A stretch of 32,613 nt of DNA from assembly GCA_019241525.1 (NCBI GenBank), contig JAFAWY010000013.1, positions 1 through 32,613 on the forward strand, read 5' to 3'. Below the pieces are notes generated by a model that did not search any database, was not told the DNA's origin, and was given only the letters and a program-made list of their open reading frames with translations. Positions 15,591-23,479 of this stretch are shown one piece after another. Both the position numbers and the translations under genes were made by a program. Each line of letters starts with the position of its first letter. Position 1 is the first letter of the stretch. Source of the stretch: Pseudonocardiales bacterium. Lineage in GTDB: Bacteria > Actinomycetota > Actinomycetes > Mycobacteriales > Pseudonocardiaceae.

Positions 15591-16016
15591 TCAGCTCTTC
15601 TTGCGCTCGCGGGCCTTGCGCGTCTGGCGATCACTTGCCTTGCGCAGGGCCTCGACCAATTCCGCTTTGTTCATCGACGAGCGGCCGCGCACCCCAAGTT
15701 TGCGGGCCTGGTCAAGCAGCTCCTGCTTGCTGGCGTTGGCGTCAACCCCTCCAGCGGTTTTACCACCAGGCGGCTTCCCGGTCTTGGGATCAACGCCACC
15801 CTTGGCGCGCTCATCGGACGGACCCTTACCGTTCTTGGGCTCCCAATGATCGCCGACTTTCTGATGGGTGTGCTTCAGCGCGGCAAATGCGGTGCGGTGA
15901 GCACGTTCACCCTCTCCATAGGTCTCCACCGCCGAGTCATGGGCCTTTGACCAGGTCCGTTGCGCCTTGTCCGGGGAGCGTTGCAGCGTGCTGGGCATTT
16001 CATCCTTGGCCGGCAC
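15591..16016 (-). CDS. ChaB-domain protein with Rho N-terminal-like motif
   Basis: A 141-residue protein. The N-terminal part (MPSTLQRSPDKAQRTWSKAH, then DSAVETYGEGERAHRTAFAA and LKHTHQKVGDHWEPK) is the ChaB domain, named for a regulator of cation transport in E. coli; its true role is unclear. Residues about 60-95 are a Gly/Lys/Pro linker. Residues about 96-130 (SKQELLDQARKLGVRGRSSM) form a small helical SAP/Rho-N-like motif that often binds nucleic acid. I chose the GTG at 16016 because actinobacterial homologues begin MPA..E.PSTL; AGGAGG lies about 10 bases upstream. A GTG at 16025 and an ATG at 15998 (AAGGA upstream) are alternatives. It follows the hsp20 terminator on the same strand. 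Confidence 0.8.
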   Translation of the reverse strand: MPAKDEMPSTLQRSPDKAQRTWSKAHDSAVETYGEGERAHRTAFAALKHTHQKVGDHWEPKNGKGPSDERAKGGVDPKTGKPPGGKTAGGVDANASKQELLDQARKLGVRGRSSMNKAELVEALRKASDRQTRKARERKKS

Positions 16017-16169
16017 CGGCCTCACCTCCTCCTGGTTGTTTCGCTACGGGATACCCGGTAGAGCGCCTATACCAACATCAGGTGTCCAGGATGCGCGGCG
16101 GGAAAGGATGTCGAGCATGGCATTTGGCCCACAACATGGGCGCAGCGATTGCGGATGGCCGCTGAAACG

Positions 16170-16213
16170 CGACCGGGGGTGTGTCACGAAGTACCGTGAC
16201 ACACCCCCGGTCG
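16170..16213. terminator. Strong hairpin terminator downstream of hsp20
   Basis: Perfect 18-bp arms at 16170-16187 and 16196-16213 flank an 8-base loop (GAAGTACC). The stem is GC-rich and ends in GTGTCAC/GTGACAC. It lies 25 bases past the hsp20 stop on the minus strand. There is no clear T-run, as is common for actinobacterial terminators. Confidence 0.75.
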
Positions 16214-16237
16214 CTGGGGCCTTGCCTGCGACTGTGG

Positions 16238-16672
16238 TCAGGCAGTCTCGATCACCTTGGGCTCGCCGCCCGTGGTGATCTCGATCTTGCGGGCCTTGGC
16301 CTTCTCGGCGACGGGGATATGCAAGGTCAGCACCCCGGCGTCGTAGCTGGCCTCGACACGGCCGGTGTCCAGGCTGTCGCTGAGGAACAGCTGCCGGCTG
16401 AACGTCCCGCGGGGCCGCTCGTTGGCCTGCAACTCAATGTCCTCGCCGTAGGCCGGCTTGCGCTCGGCCTTGACGGTGAGCACGTTGCGCTCGACGTTGA
16501 TCTCGATCGAGGACGGGTCTACCCCAGGCAGGTCAAAATGCACAATGAACTGCCCGTTCTGACGGTATGCGTCCATCGGCAAGATCGCCGAGTGCGACCT
16601 GGTGCCATTGGCGCCAAACACGGCTTGGGTCAGCCGGTCGAGCTCCCGGAACGGGTCGGTACGCATCAGCAT
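16238..16672 (-). CDS. Hsp20 / alpha-crystallin small heat-shock protein
   Basis: A 144-residue small heat-shock chaperone. The alpha-crystallin domain spans about residues 34-125: MDAYRQNGQFIVHFDLPGVD, NVERNVLTVKAERK, FSRQLFLSDSLDTGRVEASY and the A-x-x-x-GVLTL-x-IPV signature (ASYDAGVLTLHIPVAEKAKA). The N-terminus (MLMRTDPFRELDRLTQAVFG) is the usual short arm. Such proteins hold unfolded clients in large oligomers without ATP. The ATG at 16672 has AAAGGAGA eight bases upstream. A HAIR-like operator (16765-16785) 92 bases upstream predicts repression by HspR and induction by heat, as for Hsp20/Acr2 of mycobacteria. A strong terminator follows it. Confidence 0.92.
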   Translation of the reverse strand: MLMRTDPFRELDRLTQAVFGANGTRSHSAILPMDAYRQNGQFIVHFDLPGVDPSSIEINVERNVLTVKAERKPAYGEDIELQANERPRGTFSRQLFLSDSLDTGRVEASYDAGVLTLHIPVAEKAKARKIEITTGGEPKVIETA

Positions 16673-16764
16673 CGTGGTCTCTCCTTTGAAGGGATGCGGT
16701 GACATCCGCTGACACCCGTGCCAACGCACCAGACCGCAGAGCTGTTCCCCAAGCAAGCACCTTT

Positions 16765-16785
16765 CTTGACAAGAGTTGACTCAAG
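16765..16785. promoter_or_regulatory. HAIR-like operator for HspR upstream of hsp20
   Basis: The 21-base site has CTTGACA, a 7-base spacer, then ACTCAAG. The HspR-associated inverted repeat (HAIR) is CTTGAGT-N7-ACTCAAG. One half-site matches 7/7 and the other 5/7. Its position 92 bases upstream of hsp20 fits promoter control. hspR itself is not in the window. Confidence 0.75.
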
Positions 16786-17109
16786 GCACGGTGAGGGGGT
16801 CACGTTGCTTCACATGGCGGGCGCAGAGCGGCCCACAACCAGTACTTGATCCGGTCTAGGCCTGGCCCACGGACCGACCTCGCCCGTGAGGTTCGGCACC
16901 GGCTACAGCCGATCCGCGCACCGCTTGATCAACATGCCAATTACTTCGACTGTGACCGAATGGTCGCAGCCCTAACGTTGGAGTCAAGACCGATGTCTTC
17001 GAGGTCCACACCGACCCTGCACGCCACCTTCGGTGTGCCTTGACCCCGGTAAATGCCACCCCGCCGCCGGCCAGGACCGGGGCGGCACGCGATTCGAAAG
17101 GGTTCGACC
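16786..17109. other. Divergent intergenic region between hsp20 and the MDMPI gene
   Basis: No gene is seen in this 324-base stretch. It should hold promoter elements for both directions, but none stands out beyond the HAIR site at its left edge. Near 17038 a TTGACC resembles a -35 box without a convincing -10. Confidence 0.45.
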
Positions 17110-17880
17110 ATGGTCACTACGCATCTGCACGACACCCTTCCCGAGTGGGACGCCTTCGCCCACGCCATACAGGCCCGCCGACCCGACGCCGGAACCTGGT
17201 GCGAGGCATGGACCACCCGCGACGTGCTCATCCACCAGACCGGCAACGCGGAAGAACTTGCCCGAGTGCTGCGCGCGCACATGGCAGGAGACCCAGTCCG
17301 GACACGGGGCTTCGATCGGGAAAACCCGTACCGCGGCCTCACCGACCCCGAACTGTGGTCAACGTTCATCGACCGCTGCGAAGAACTCGTCGACATCACC
17401 AACAGTGCCGAACGAGACCTTCCCGCAGATGAAGAGATCATCTGGACGGGCCGGGTGGCGAAACCACGCTTTTTCGCCGAGCACATGCGCGAGGAACTGG
17501 TGTTGCACCGCTGGGACCTCACCGGCGACGACGCCACGACGGTGCGCGCGTTGGCCGAACCATGGATGACCCGGCACAGCGTCTACGACGTGGGCAAGCC
17601 GCTGCTCGCCAAGGGCACCGCCGGGCTGGACTTCACAGCGCAGGGCCGGATCCAGGGCCGGCTTCGAGCGCCCGGCACCGACGACGTGATCGTCACCGCC
17701 TCCGCGGAGGGCAACAGCATCGAGTTGGGCAAACCCGAGGGGCCAGCCACGATCGAAAGCGATCCGGCCGTACGAATCCTCTTTCTGTGGGGTCGCCGAC
17801 CCGCCGACTTCACCCGTTGGCACAGCCAGGCCGGTCCGGAAGCGCTAGGGAAGGTGCGGATCCTGCTGAGCGGTTACTGA
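17110..17880 (+). CDS. Mycothiol-dependent maleylpyruvate isomerase-family (MDMPI/DinB-like) protein
   Basis: A 256-residue protein of the maleylpyruvate isomerase, mycothiol-dependent superfamily. The N-terminal DinB-like four-helix part (about 1-140) has candidate metal ligands H42 (DVLIHQTGN) and E129-x3-H133 (REELVLHRWDL), the same H/E/H triad as characterised members. The C-terminal part (about 150-256) is the small MDMPI_C domain (RIQGRLRAPGTDDVIVTASA). Most family members use mycothiol, an actinobacterial thiol, as cofactor for transfer or isomerisation of electrophiles. The ATG at 17110 has AAAGGG ten bases upstream; earlier codons back to 17053 are not family-like. It is convergent with the MacB-type permease (17 bases apart). 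The substrate is unknown. Confidence 0.82.
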   Translation: MVTTHLHDTLPEWDAFAHAIQARRPDAGTWCEAWTTRDVLIHQTGNAEELARVLRAHMAGDPVRTRGFDRENPYRGLTDPELWSTFIDRCEELVDITNSAERDLPADEEIIWTGRVAKPRFFAEHMREELVLHRWDLTGDDATTVRALAEPWMTRHSVYDVGKPLLAKGTAGLDFTAQGRIQGRLRAPGTDDVIVTASAEGNSIELGKPEGPATIESDPAVRILFLWGRRPADFTRWHSQAGPEALGKVRILLSGY

Positions 17881-17897
17881 TGCGCTGTCGACCCGAA

Positions 17898-19115
17898 TCA
17901 CTGGTACCGGAGGGCTTCGACCGGCCGTAGCCGAGCGGCTCGGTTGGCGGGGTAGCCCCCGGCGATGATCCCGATCGCCAGGCTGATCCCGAATGACAGC
18001 AGCACGGACGGGATACTGACCGCGGGCGCAAAGTTACTCAGTGTGGGCCCCAAACTGGGCGCGAGATGAGCGCCGAGCACGGACAACCCCACGCCCACGG
18101 CAATGCCGATCAAGCCGCCGAGGCCGGCGAGCACCACGGCTTCGATGAGGAACTGCTGGAGGATCGCGCGACGGGTTGCGCCGATCGCTTTCCGGATGCC
18201 GATCTCCCGTGTCCGTTCGGTGACCGACACCAGCATGATGTTCAGCACACCGATGGCGCCGACGATCAGCGAGATCGAAGCCACGGAGGCGGTGAACAGG
18301 GTCAGAATTGACAGGATCTGGTTAAAGGCGTCAAGCCGGCTGCGCAGGGACTGAACCTCGAAGTCTCGGTTCGCGGGATCCTGAATCCGGTGCCGGTCAC
18401 TAAGGATAGTGATCACTTGGTCTTGAACAGCGGGCACGTCGGACGCCTGATCGGCTTGGACGGTGATCTGGTTGAGTTTGTCACCGCCGCCGAAGAGGTA
18501 GCGGCGCGCGCTGTCCAGTGGCATGACCACGTTGTTGTCCGCCGGCTCCCCCGCTGACTGCATCACCCCGATGACTTGGAACGTCTGATGGTTAAAGCGG
18601 ATTGGCTTGTGCAGCGCCGCCTCGGATCCGCCGAACAGGACGTTCGCCACGGTCGGACCGAGCACCACCACTCGGGTAGCGGACCGTACCTGGGCCTGGT
18701 CGAAGAAGGCACCCACTTCCAGGTCCCGGTTATTGATCCCCAGCCAGTCTTCGGTGGATCCGACGACGTCCGCGCGGTACTTGTTAGTGTCGGTCTCCGC
18801 CAGGGTCTGGCCGGTGACGGCCGGGATAACGGCGGCAGCATTAGACAGCTGCCGCGACAGCACCTCCACGTCCCCGTCTATCAGATCTCTCGGAGGAGCA
18901 CCACCGGGAATCTTTCCCGTTGTCGGCGTAATGGTGATCAAATTAGCCAGCGGTTGGATTTTTGCGTTGACCGAGGCCTGGACCCCGTTACCGATAGCGA
19001 CCAGCAGTATCACCGCCGCAACACCGATAATGATTCCGAGCATCGTCAACACGGAACGTAACCGGTGGGCGCGCAATCCTCGTAGCGCGATGCGTACGGC
19101 CTCCCGCAGATTCAT
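17898..19115 (-). CDS. MacB/FtsX-type ABC transporter permease (orphan)
   Basis: A 405-residue membrane protein with the MacB layout: one N-terminal helix (about 21-43, VLTMLGIIIGVAAVILLVAI), a large external domain (about 45-265, MacB_PCD), and three C-terminal helices (about 277-298, 326-347, 370-392). The FtsX signature TERTREIGIRKAIGATRRAI precedes the helices. MacB-type systems use an ATPase for mechanotransmission and export of peptides, lipids or antibiotics, usually with the ATP-binding gene adjacent. No such ATPase or periplasmic adaptor gene is near it here; neighbours are an MDMPI enzyme and an ICMT-like protein. It must work with an ATPase encoded elsewhere or form part of a broken operon. 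Confidence 0.88.
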   Translation of the reverse strand: MNLREAVRIALRGLRAHRLRSVLTMLGIIIGVAAVILLVAIGNGVQASVNAKIQPLANLITITPTTGKIPGGAPPRDLIDGDVEVLSRQLSNAAAVIPAVTGQTLAETDTNKYRADVVGSTEDWLGINNRDLEVGAFFDQAQVRSATRVVVLGPTVANVLFGGSEAALHKPIRFNHQTFQVIGVMQSAGEPADNNVVMPLDSARRYLFGGGDKLNQITVQADQASDVPAVQDQVITILSDRHRIQDPANRDFEVQSLRSRLDAFNQILSILTLFTASVASISLIVGAIGVLNIMLVSVTERTREIGIRKAIGATRRAILQQFLIEAVVLAGLGGLIGIAVGVGLSVLGAHLAPSLGPTLSNFAPAVSIPSVLLSFGISLAIGIIAGGYPANRAARLRPVEALRYQ

Positions 19116-19240
19116 TAGCTACGACGCTAACCAGTTATCGGCGCCGCCCACAAGTGGTTAGGATTCGGCGGTTGATTTCGGCCGGATCTGCCCAGCGCCG
19201 CATTTGATGCAACAGCCAGCAACAGGCAAGGAGAACCACG

Positions 19241-19840
19241 ATGCCCGAGCCCGGGTCCTGGCATTGGTTGTTCGGGCTGACCGTCTCGGTCTGTTGGGGA
19301 TTGTTCGTCGTGACCTGGCTCGCCGGAGCGATCTACAACCTGCGGCGTGCGCCGGCCGTGCGGGAACGGTCTGCCGCGGCGTCGCCCTGGCTGGTGGGCC
19401 CCGCCGCGGTGCTGGTGCTCACCCAGTTCGCGCCGGCCAGCCTGTGGCGTCCGATCACCATCGACGCACAGTGGTTGGCGGTACTCGGCGTCGTACTGCT
19501 CGTCGCCTGCACCGCATTTACCCTATGGGCACGGGCCGCGCTGGGCACGATGTGGACGTCAGCGGCGGTCATCAAAGACGATCATGTACTGCACACGTCC
19601 GGTCCGTACGGCATCACCCGCCACCCGATCTACACCGGCCTGCTCGGGATGCTGGCGGGCACCACTCTCATCGAGGGGCTGGGCCGGTGGGTAGTGTTGT
19701 TCGGGCTCGGTGTGCTCGTGGTCACGCTGAAGATTCGGGCCGAGGAACGGCTGCTGGGGCGCACCCTCGGCGCAGCCCATGCCCAGTACCGCCAGCGGGT
19801 ACCGCTGCTGATCCCCAGGCTGCCAGGCGGACACAAGTAG
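19241..19840 (+). CDS. Isoprenylcysteine carboxyl methyltransferase-like (ICMT/PEMT) membrane protein
   Basis: A 199-residue protein with about five membrane helices. The C-terminal signature SGPYGITRHPIYTGLLGMLA and the closing EERLLGRTLGAAHAQYRQRV are the SAM-binding ICMT/phospholipid methyltransferase motif. Bacterial members methylate small hydrophobic or lipid substrates at the membrane; substrates are mostly unknown. The ATG at 19241 has AAGGAG about eight bases upstream. It is divergent from the MacB-type permease (125 bases apart), and the gene is followed after 122 bases by a secreted protease gene. Nothing suggests a shared pathway. Confidence 0.85.
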   Translation: MPEPGSWHWLFGLTVSVCWGLFVVTWLAGAIYNLRRAPAVRERSAAASPWLVGPAAVLVLTQFAPASLWRPITIDAQWLAVLGVVLLVACTAFTLWARAALGTMWTSAAVIKDDHVLHTSGPYGITRHPIYTGLLGMLAGTTLIEGLGRWVVLFGLGVLVVTLKIRAEERLLGRTLGAAHAQYRQRVPLLIPRLPGGHK

Positions 19841-19920
19841 CCTGACCGGCCCACAAAACCCTGCCGCGCCGCACCGGGGTCGCTACGCTGCGCAAGCGCG
19901 CCGATTGTGTACCCTCTCCC

Positions 19921-19935
19921 GCGACCTATGGTCGC
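19921..19935. promoter_or_regulatory. GCGACC-TAT-GGTCGC palindrome before the protease gene
   Basis: Perfect 6-base arms around TAT, 27 bases before the protease ATG. It may be an operator or a small 5'-UTR hairpin. Neither is tested by anything else in the sequence. Confidence 0.3.
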
Positions 19936-19962
19936 AAACCGGCGTTTACGGAGGAAATCCGC

Positions 19963-20829
19963 ATGCACCACCGCCTCGTGAAAGCCCGTCGCTATCGCCC
20001 CCGTACTGCGGCGATAGCGTTGACCTCGGCTGCGGCGGCGGCGCTAGTCGGTGTGCTGATGCCCGGCACCGCGTCGGCTGGGATCCCGGTATGGGCGCCT
20101 TACGCGCAGGCCACGATCCATCCCGGCGTGGTGACCAACACGGAAGGTGGCGGGGAGTGCACTGCCAACTTCATCTTCTACAACGGCATAGACGTGTTCA
20201 TCGGGCAGGCCGCGCATTGCGCCGGGACCGGGGCTCCGACCGAGACCAGCGGCTGCACGTCGGCCACCAAGCCGTTGGGTACACCGGTCAAGGTCACCGG
20301 CGCCAGCAAGCCGGGCACGCTGGTCTACAGCTCCTGGATCACCATGGCCAAACTCGGTGAAAAGGACACCAATACCTGCGGCTACAACGATTTCGCCCTG
20401 GTGAAGATCGACCCCGCTGATCGCGACAAGATCAATCCGAGCGTGCCGTTCTTCGGCGGACCGACCGGTATCGCGACGGGTTCGACTGCGTTCGGAGACC
20501 CGATCTACACTTACGGTAATTCACCGCTACGGGCCGGGATTTCCGCACTGTCCCCGAAGAGCGGAGTCAGCCTCGGCGATGGCGGCGGCGGTTGGTCACA
20601 TACCTGCTACACGGCCACGCCCGGCGTCCCCGGTGACTCTGGCAGTGCGGTCCTGGCCAAGGACGGAAAGGCGCTGGGGGTGCTGACTTCGCTCGCACTG
20701 GCCCCGCTGGCGGCCAGCAATGGGGTAGGCGACATGTCCCGAGAACTGGACTATCTCAACGCCCACGGGGGCTTGGGCACCGTCACACTGGCACTGGGAA
20801 CTGAACCTTTCCATCCCGTCGCCACTTAA
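19963..20829 (+). CDS. Secreted trypsin-like serine protease (S1 family)
   Basis: A 288-residue pre-protein. The signal peptide runs to A39 (GTASA before GIPVWAP): basic n-region (MHHRLVKARRYRPR), hydrophobic core (about 17-33) and AxA cleavage site. The catalytic triad is visible: H85 in GQAAHCAGTG, D143 in GYNDFALVKID and S226 in GVPGDSGSAVL. Four cysteines (C66, C86, C98, C139) plus one near C215 suggest disulfides typical of secreted S1 enzymes. The mature chain is about 249 residues and lacks an obvious prodomain. GGAGG stands about eight bases upstream of the ATG. It would be exported by Sec and degrade extracellular protein; specificity cannot be told, since the residue at the bottom of the S1 pocket is not clear. 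Confidence 0.9.
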   Translation: MHHRLVKARRYRPRTAAIALTSAAAAALVGVLMPGTASAGIPVWAPYAQATIHPGVVTNTEGGGECTANFIFYNGIDVFIGQAAHCAGTGAPTETSGCTSATKPLGTPVKVTGASKPGTLVYSSWITMAKLGEKDTNTCGYNDFALVKIDPADRDKINPSVPFFGGPTGIATGSTAFGDPIYTYGNSPLRAGISALSPKSGVSLGDGGGGWSHTCYTATPGVPGDSGSAVLAKDGKALGVLTSLALAPLAASNGVGDMSRELDYLNAHGGLGTVTLALGTEPFHPVAT

Positions 20830-20901
20830 CTGCTGCCGCTTGACTGTCGCGGTTTGCCCGGTCCAAGTTGTGTCGCCCCGGGACTGTGCCACGCTGTTGC
20901 T

Positions 20902-21921
20902 GTGCAACTCGGGATGATCGGCTTAGGTCGCATGGGCGCGAATATCGTGCGGCGGTTGCTGCGCGATGGGCATGAGTGCGTGGTCTACGACGTCAATAAG
21001 ACGTCGGTTGACCAGCTGGTCGCCGAAGGCGCGACCGGCGCCGGTTCGCTGGCAGAATTCGCCGCCGCGCTGGGCCGGCCCCGGGCCGCCTGGATCATGG
21101 TGCCGACCGCGCTGGCCGGCCAGATCGTCGAGCAGCTCGCCGGGCACTTCGAACCGGGCGACATCATCATCGACGGTGGAAACAGCTACTACCGCGATGA
21201 TGTGGACAGGGCCCGTGCCCTAGGTGACCGGGGCATCCACTACGTCGATGTCGGCACCAGCGGCGGCGTGTGGGGCCTGGAGCGCGGGTACTGCTTGATG
21301 ATCGGCGGCGAGACGGAGCCGGTCGGGCATCTGGACCCGATCTTCCGGACGCTGGCCCCGGGCGTTGCGGGCGCCACCCGGACCCCCGGGCGCGAGGGAG
21401 AGCCCAGCACCGCCGAGCAGGGCTACCTGCACTGCGGACCGCCCGGTGCAGGCCACTTCGTCAAGATGGTCCACAACGGCATCGAGTACGGGTTGATGGC
21501 GGCCTACTCCGAAGGCTTCAACGTGCTCCAACACGCCAATGTCGGCCGCAACAAGGCAGCGGCCGACGCCGAGACCGCGCCACTGCGCGACCCCGAGTAT
21601 TACCAGTACGAATTCGACCTCCCCGCGATCGCCGAGCTGTGGCGGCGCGGCACCGTGATCGCTTCGTGGCTGCTCGATCTGACCGCTAATGCGCTGCGCG
21701 AGTCGCCCGAGTTGACCGAATTCAGCGGCCGGATCTCCGATTCAGGTGAAGGGCGCTGGACGGTGCTGGCCGCCGTCGAGGAGGGTGTCCCCGCCACCGT
21801 GCTCAGCGCCGCGTTGTACGAGCGCTTCAGCTCACGGCGCGAGGGCGACTACAGCGGCAAGCTGATCTCCGCGATGCGTAAGCAGTTCGGAGGCCACGTC
21901 GAGCGCCCCACCGGCGAGTAA
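20902..21921 (+). CDS. gnd: 6-phosphogluconate dehydrogenase, decarboxylating (NAD-type, short)
   Basis: A 339-residue enzyme that oxidises and decarboxylates 6-phosphogluconate to ribulose 5-phosphate. The N-terminus [20 protein letters not shown] has the GLGRMG Rossmann motif (6-11). [20 protein letters not shown] and the catalytic-region [12 protein letters not shown] are diagnostic. The acidic residue at the end of strand beta-2 (VYDVNKTS) favours NAD+ over NADP+, and the short length matches the YqeC/Zwf-independent bacterial type rather than the 470-residue Gnd. The start is GTG at 20902, where the typical MQLGMIG begins; no Shine-Dalgarno sequence is seen. It stands alone and converges on livF. 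Confidence 0.9.
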   Translation: MQLGMIGLGRMGANIVRRLLRDGHECVVYDVNKTSVDQLVAEGATGAGSLAEFAAALGRPRAAWIMVPTALAGQIVEQLAGHFEPGDIIIDGGNSYYRDDVDRARALGDRGIHYVDVGTSGGVWGLERGYCLMIGGETEPVGHLDPIFRTLAPGVAGATRTPGREGEPSTAEQGYLHCGPPGAGHFVKMVHNGIEYGLMAAYSEGFNVLQHANVGRNKAAADAETAPLRDPEYYQYEFDLPAIAELWRRGTVIASWLLDLTANALRESPELTEFSGRISDSGEGRWTVLAAVEEGVPATVLSAALYERFSSRREGDYSGKLISAMRKQFGGHVERPTGE

Positions 21922-21986
21922 CTCCCCTTGCCCGCCGGCGCCCGGCATGGAGACATAGCGGGATCAGAGGGGTCGGCGCCTGCGCA

Positions 21987-22697
21987 TTAGCGCCCGTCCC
22001 CAGGTCGGGCGAGGTAAGCGCGCTGGATGCGGGAGTCGGTGCGGAGTTGCGCGGAAGGGCCGGTGAAGGCGATGGTGCCGGTTTCCAGCACGTAGCCGCG
22101 GGTGGAGACCGACAGGGCGATGTCGACGTCTTGCTCGACCAGCAGGACGGCGGTGCCGGTGGCAGCGATGTCCGGCAATGTGCGCACGATGTCGTCCACC
22201 ACGACCGGCGCCAGGCCCAGCGACAGCTCATCGATCATGATCAGTTTGGGCCGGTTCATCAGGCCCCGCGCGATGGCGCACATCTGCTGCTCGCCGCCGG
22301 ACAGAGTGCCGGCAACCTGAGTCAGTCGCGCAGCCAACGGCGGGAACAGCCCCAGCACCCGGTCGATGTCGGTGCCGCGAGTAGCCCACCCGCCCAAGCG
22401 GAGGTTGTCGCGCACCGTCAGCCCGGCGAACAGCCGACGGCCCTCCGGAACATGCGCCACCCCGCGCCGGACCACCGACTCCACCGGATGCCCGGTGATG
22501 TCGGCGCCGGCGAAGCAGATCCGCCCAGCCGTTGCCGCAACCTGCCCGGAAATGCTGCGTAGCAGGGTGGTCTTGCCAGCACCGTTGGCGCCGACCAGCG
22601 CGATGATCTCGCCAGCCGCCACCGTCAGGTCCACGCCATGCAGTACCTCCACCCGCCCGTACCCTGCGGTCAGCCCTGCCACTTGCAGCAGCGTCAC
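21987..22697 (-). CDS. livF: Branched-chain amino-acid ABC transporter, ATP-binding protein LivF
   Basis: A 236-residue ABC ATPase. Walker A GANGAGKTT (about 36-44), Q-loop region, signature LSGGEQQM (about 134-141), Walker B KLIMIDELSLGLAP and a H-loop replaced by EQDVDIAL, as is usual in LivF. This ATPase energises uptake of leucine, isoleucine and valine or related amino acids together with LivG. The start is GTG at 22697, overlapping the livG stop as GTGA. It is the last gene of a five-gene operon. Confidence 0.9.
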   Translation of the reverse strand: MTLLQVAGLTAGYGRVEVLHGVDLTVAAGEIIALVGANGAGKTTLLRSISGQVAATAGRICFAGADITGHPVESVVRRGVAHVPEGRRLFAGLTVRDNLRLGGWATRGTDIDRVLGLFPPLAARLTQVAGTLSGGEQQMCAIARGLMNRPKLIMIDELSLGLAPVVVDDIVRTLPDIAATGTAVLLVEQDVDIALSVSTRGYVLETGTIAFTGPSAQLRTDSRIQRAYLARPGDGR

Positions 22698-23479
22698 GAT
22701 GAACCATCCCGCTGCGCGTAGCGGGTGCCCAGGTACGCCTGCACGACCCGGGGATCGGACAGCACGGCCTGCGGCGCCCCGCAGGTCAGTACCTCGCCGT
22801 GGTGCAGCACGCAGATCTCATCGCTGATCGCCACGATGGCCTTGATCACGTGCTCCACCGCCAGCACGGTGACACCCTCACTGTCCCGCAAGCTTCGGAT
22901 CAACTGGACCATGGAGTGGATCTCCGCGTCACGCAGCCCGGCCATCACCTCATCGAGGAGCAGCAGCCGCGGCCGAGCAGCCAGCGCCCGGGCCAGTTCC
23001 AGCCGCCGCGCGTCGCCGACTGGCAACTCAGCCGGGCTGCGCGCCGCCAGCCCCGTCAGGTCCAGCCGGTCGAGCATGCCGTCAGCCAGCTCGAACGCCA
23101 TCCGCTTGCTCATCCCCCGGGCTGGCCCGTACATCGCCGAGATGGCCACGTTCTCGCGCACCGTCATGCCACGAAACGGTTTGACGATCTGGAAGGTCCG
23201 GGCTACCTGGGCGCGCGCGATCCGCCACGGCGGCGCACCCGTGACGTCCACGCCGTCAACGCAGACTGTGCCAGCGGTCGGCCGCAGGTGACCGGTGATC
23301 ACGTTGATCAGGGTGGACTTGCCGGCGCCATTCGGCCCGATCACTCCCAAGATGGTGCCGGGCGCGACGGTCAGCGACACCCCCGACAGGGCCCGCAGCG
23401 CGCCGAACCGGCGGGTCAGATCGCGGGTTTCGAGAAACGGCGTCTCCAGCGCCCGTGGAGTTTTCGACGGCGCAGTCAC
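22694..23479 (-). CDS. livG: Branched-chain amino-acid ABC transporter, ATP-binding protein LivG
   Basis: A 261-residue ABC ATPase. Walker A GPNGAGKST, long LivG-type insertion between Walker A and the signature (TFQIVKPFRGMTVRENVAIS), Walker B LLLLDEVMAGL and H-loop VEHVIKAI. The signature reads LPVGDARRLELARAL rather than LSYGQQRR, a known minor variant of this subfamily. GTG at 23479 overlaps the livM stop (GTGA). The frame is open upstream across livM, but that is a shadow of the permease gene. Together with LivF it forms the ATPase heterodimer under the LivHM permease. Confidence 0.9.
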   Translation of the reverse strand: MTAPSKTPRALETPFLETRDLTRRFGALRALSGVSLTVAPGTILGVIGPNGAGKSTLINVITGHLRPTAGTVCVDGVDVTGAPPWRIARAQVARTFQIVKPFRGMTVRENVAISAMYGPARGMSKRMAFELADGMLDRLDLTGLAARSPAELPVGDARRLELARALAARPRLLLLDEVMAGLRDAEIHSMVQLIRSLRDSEGVTVLAVEHVIKAIVAISDEICVLHHGEVLTCGAPQAVLSDPRVVQAYLGTRYAQRDGSS

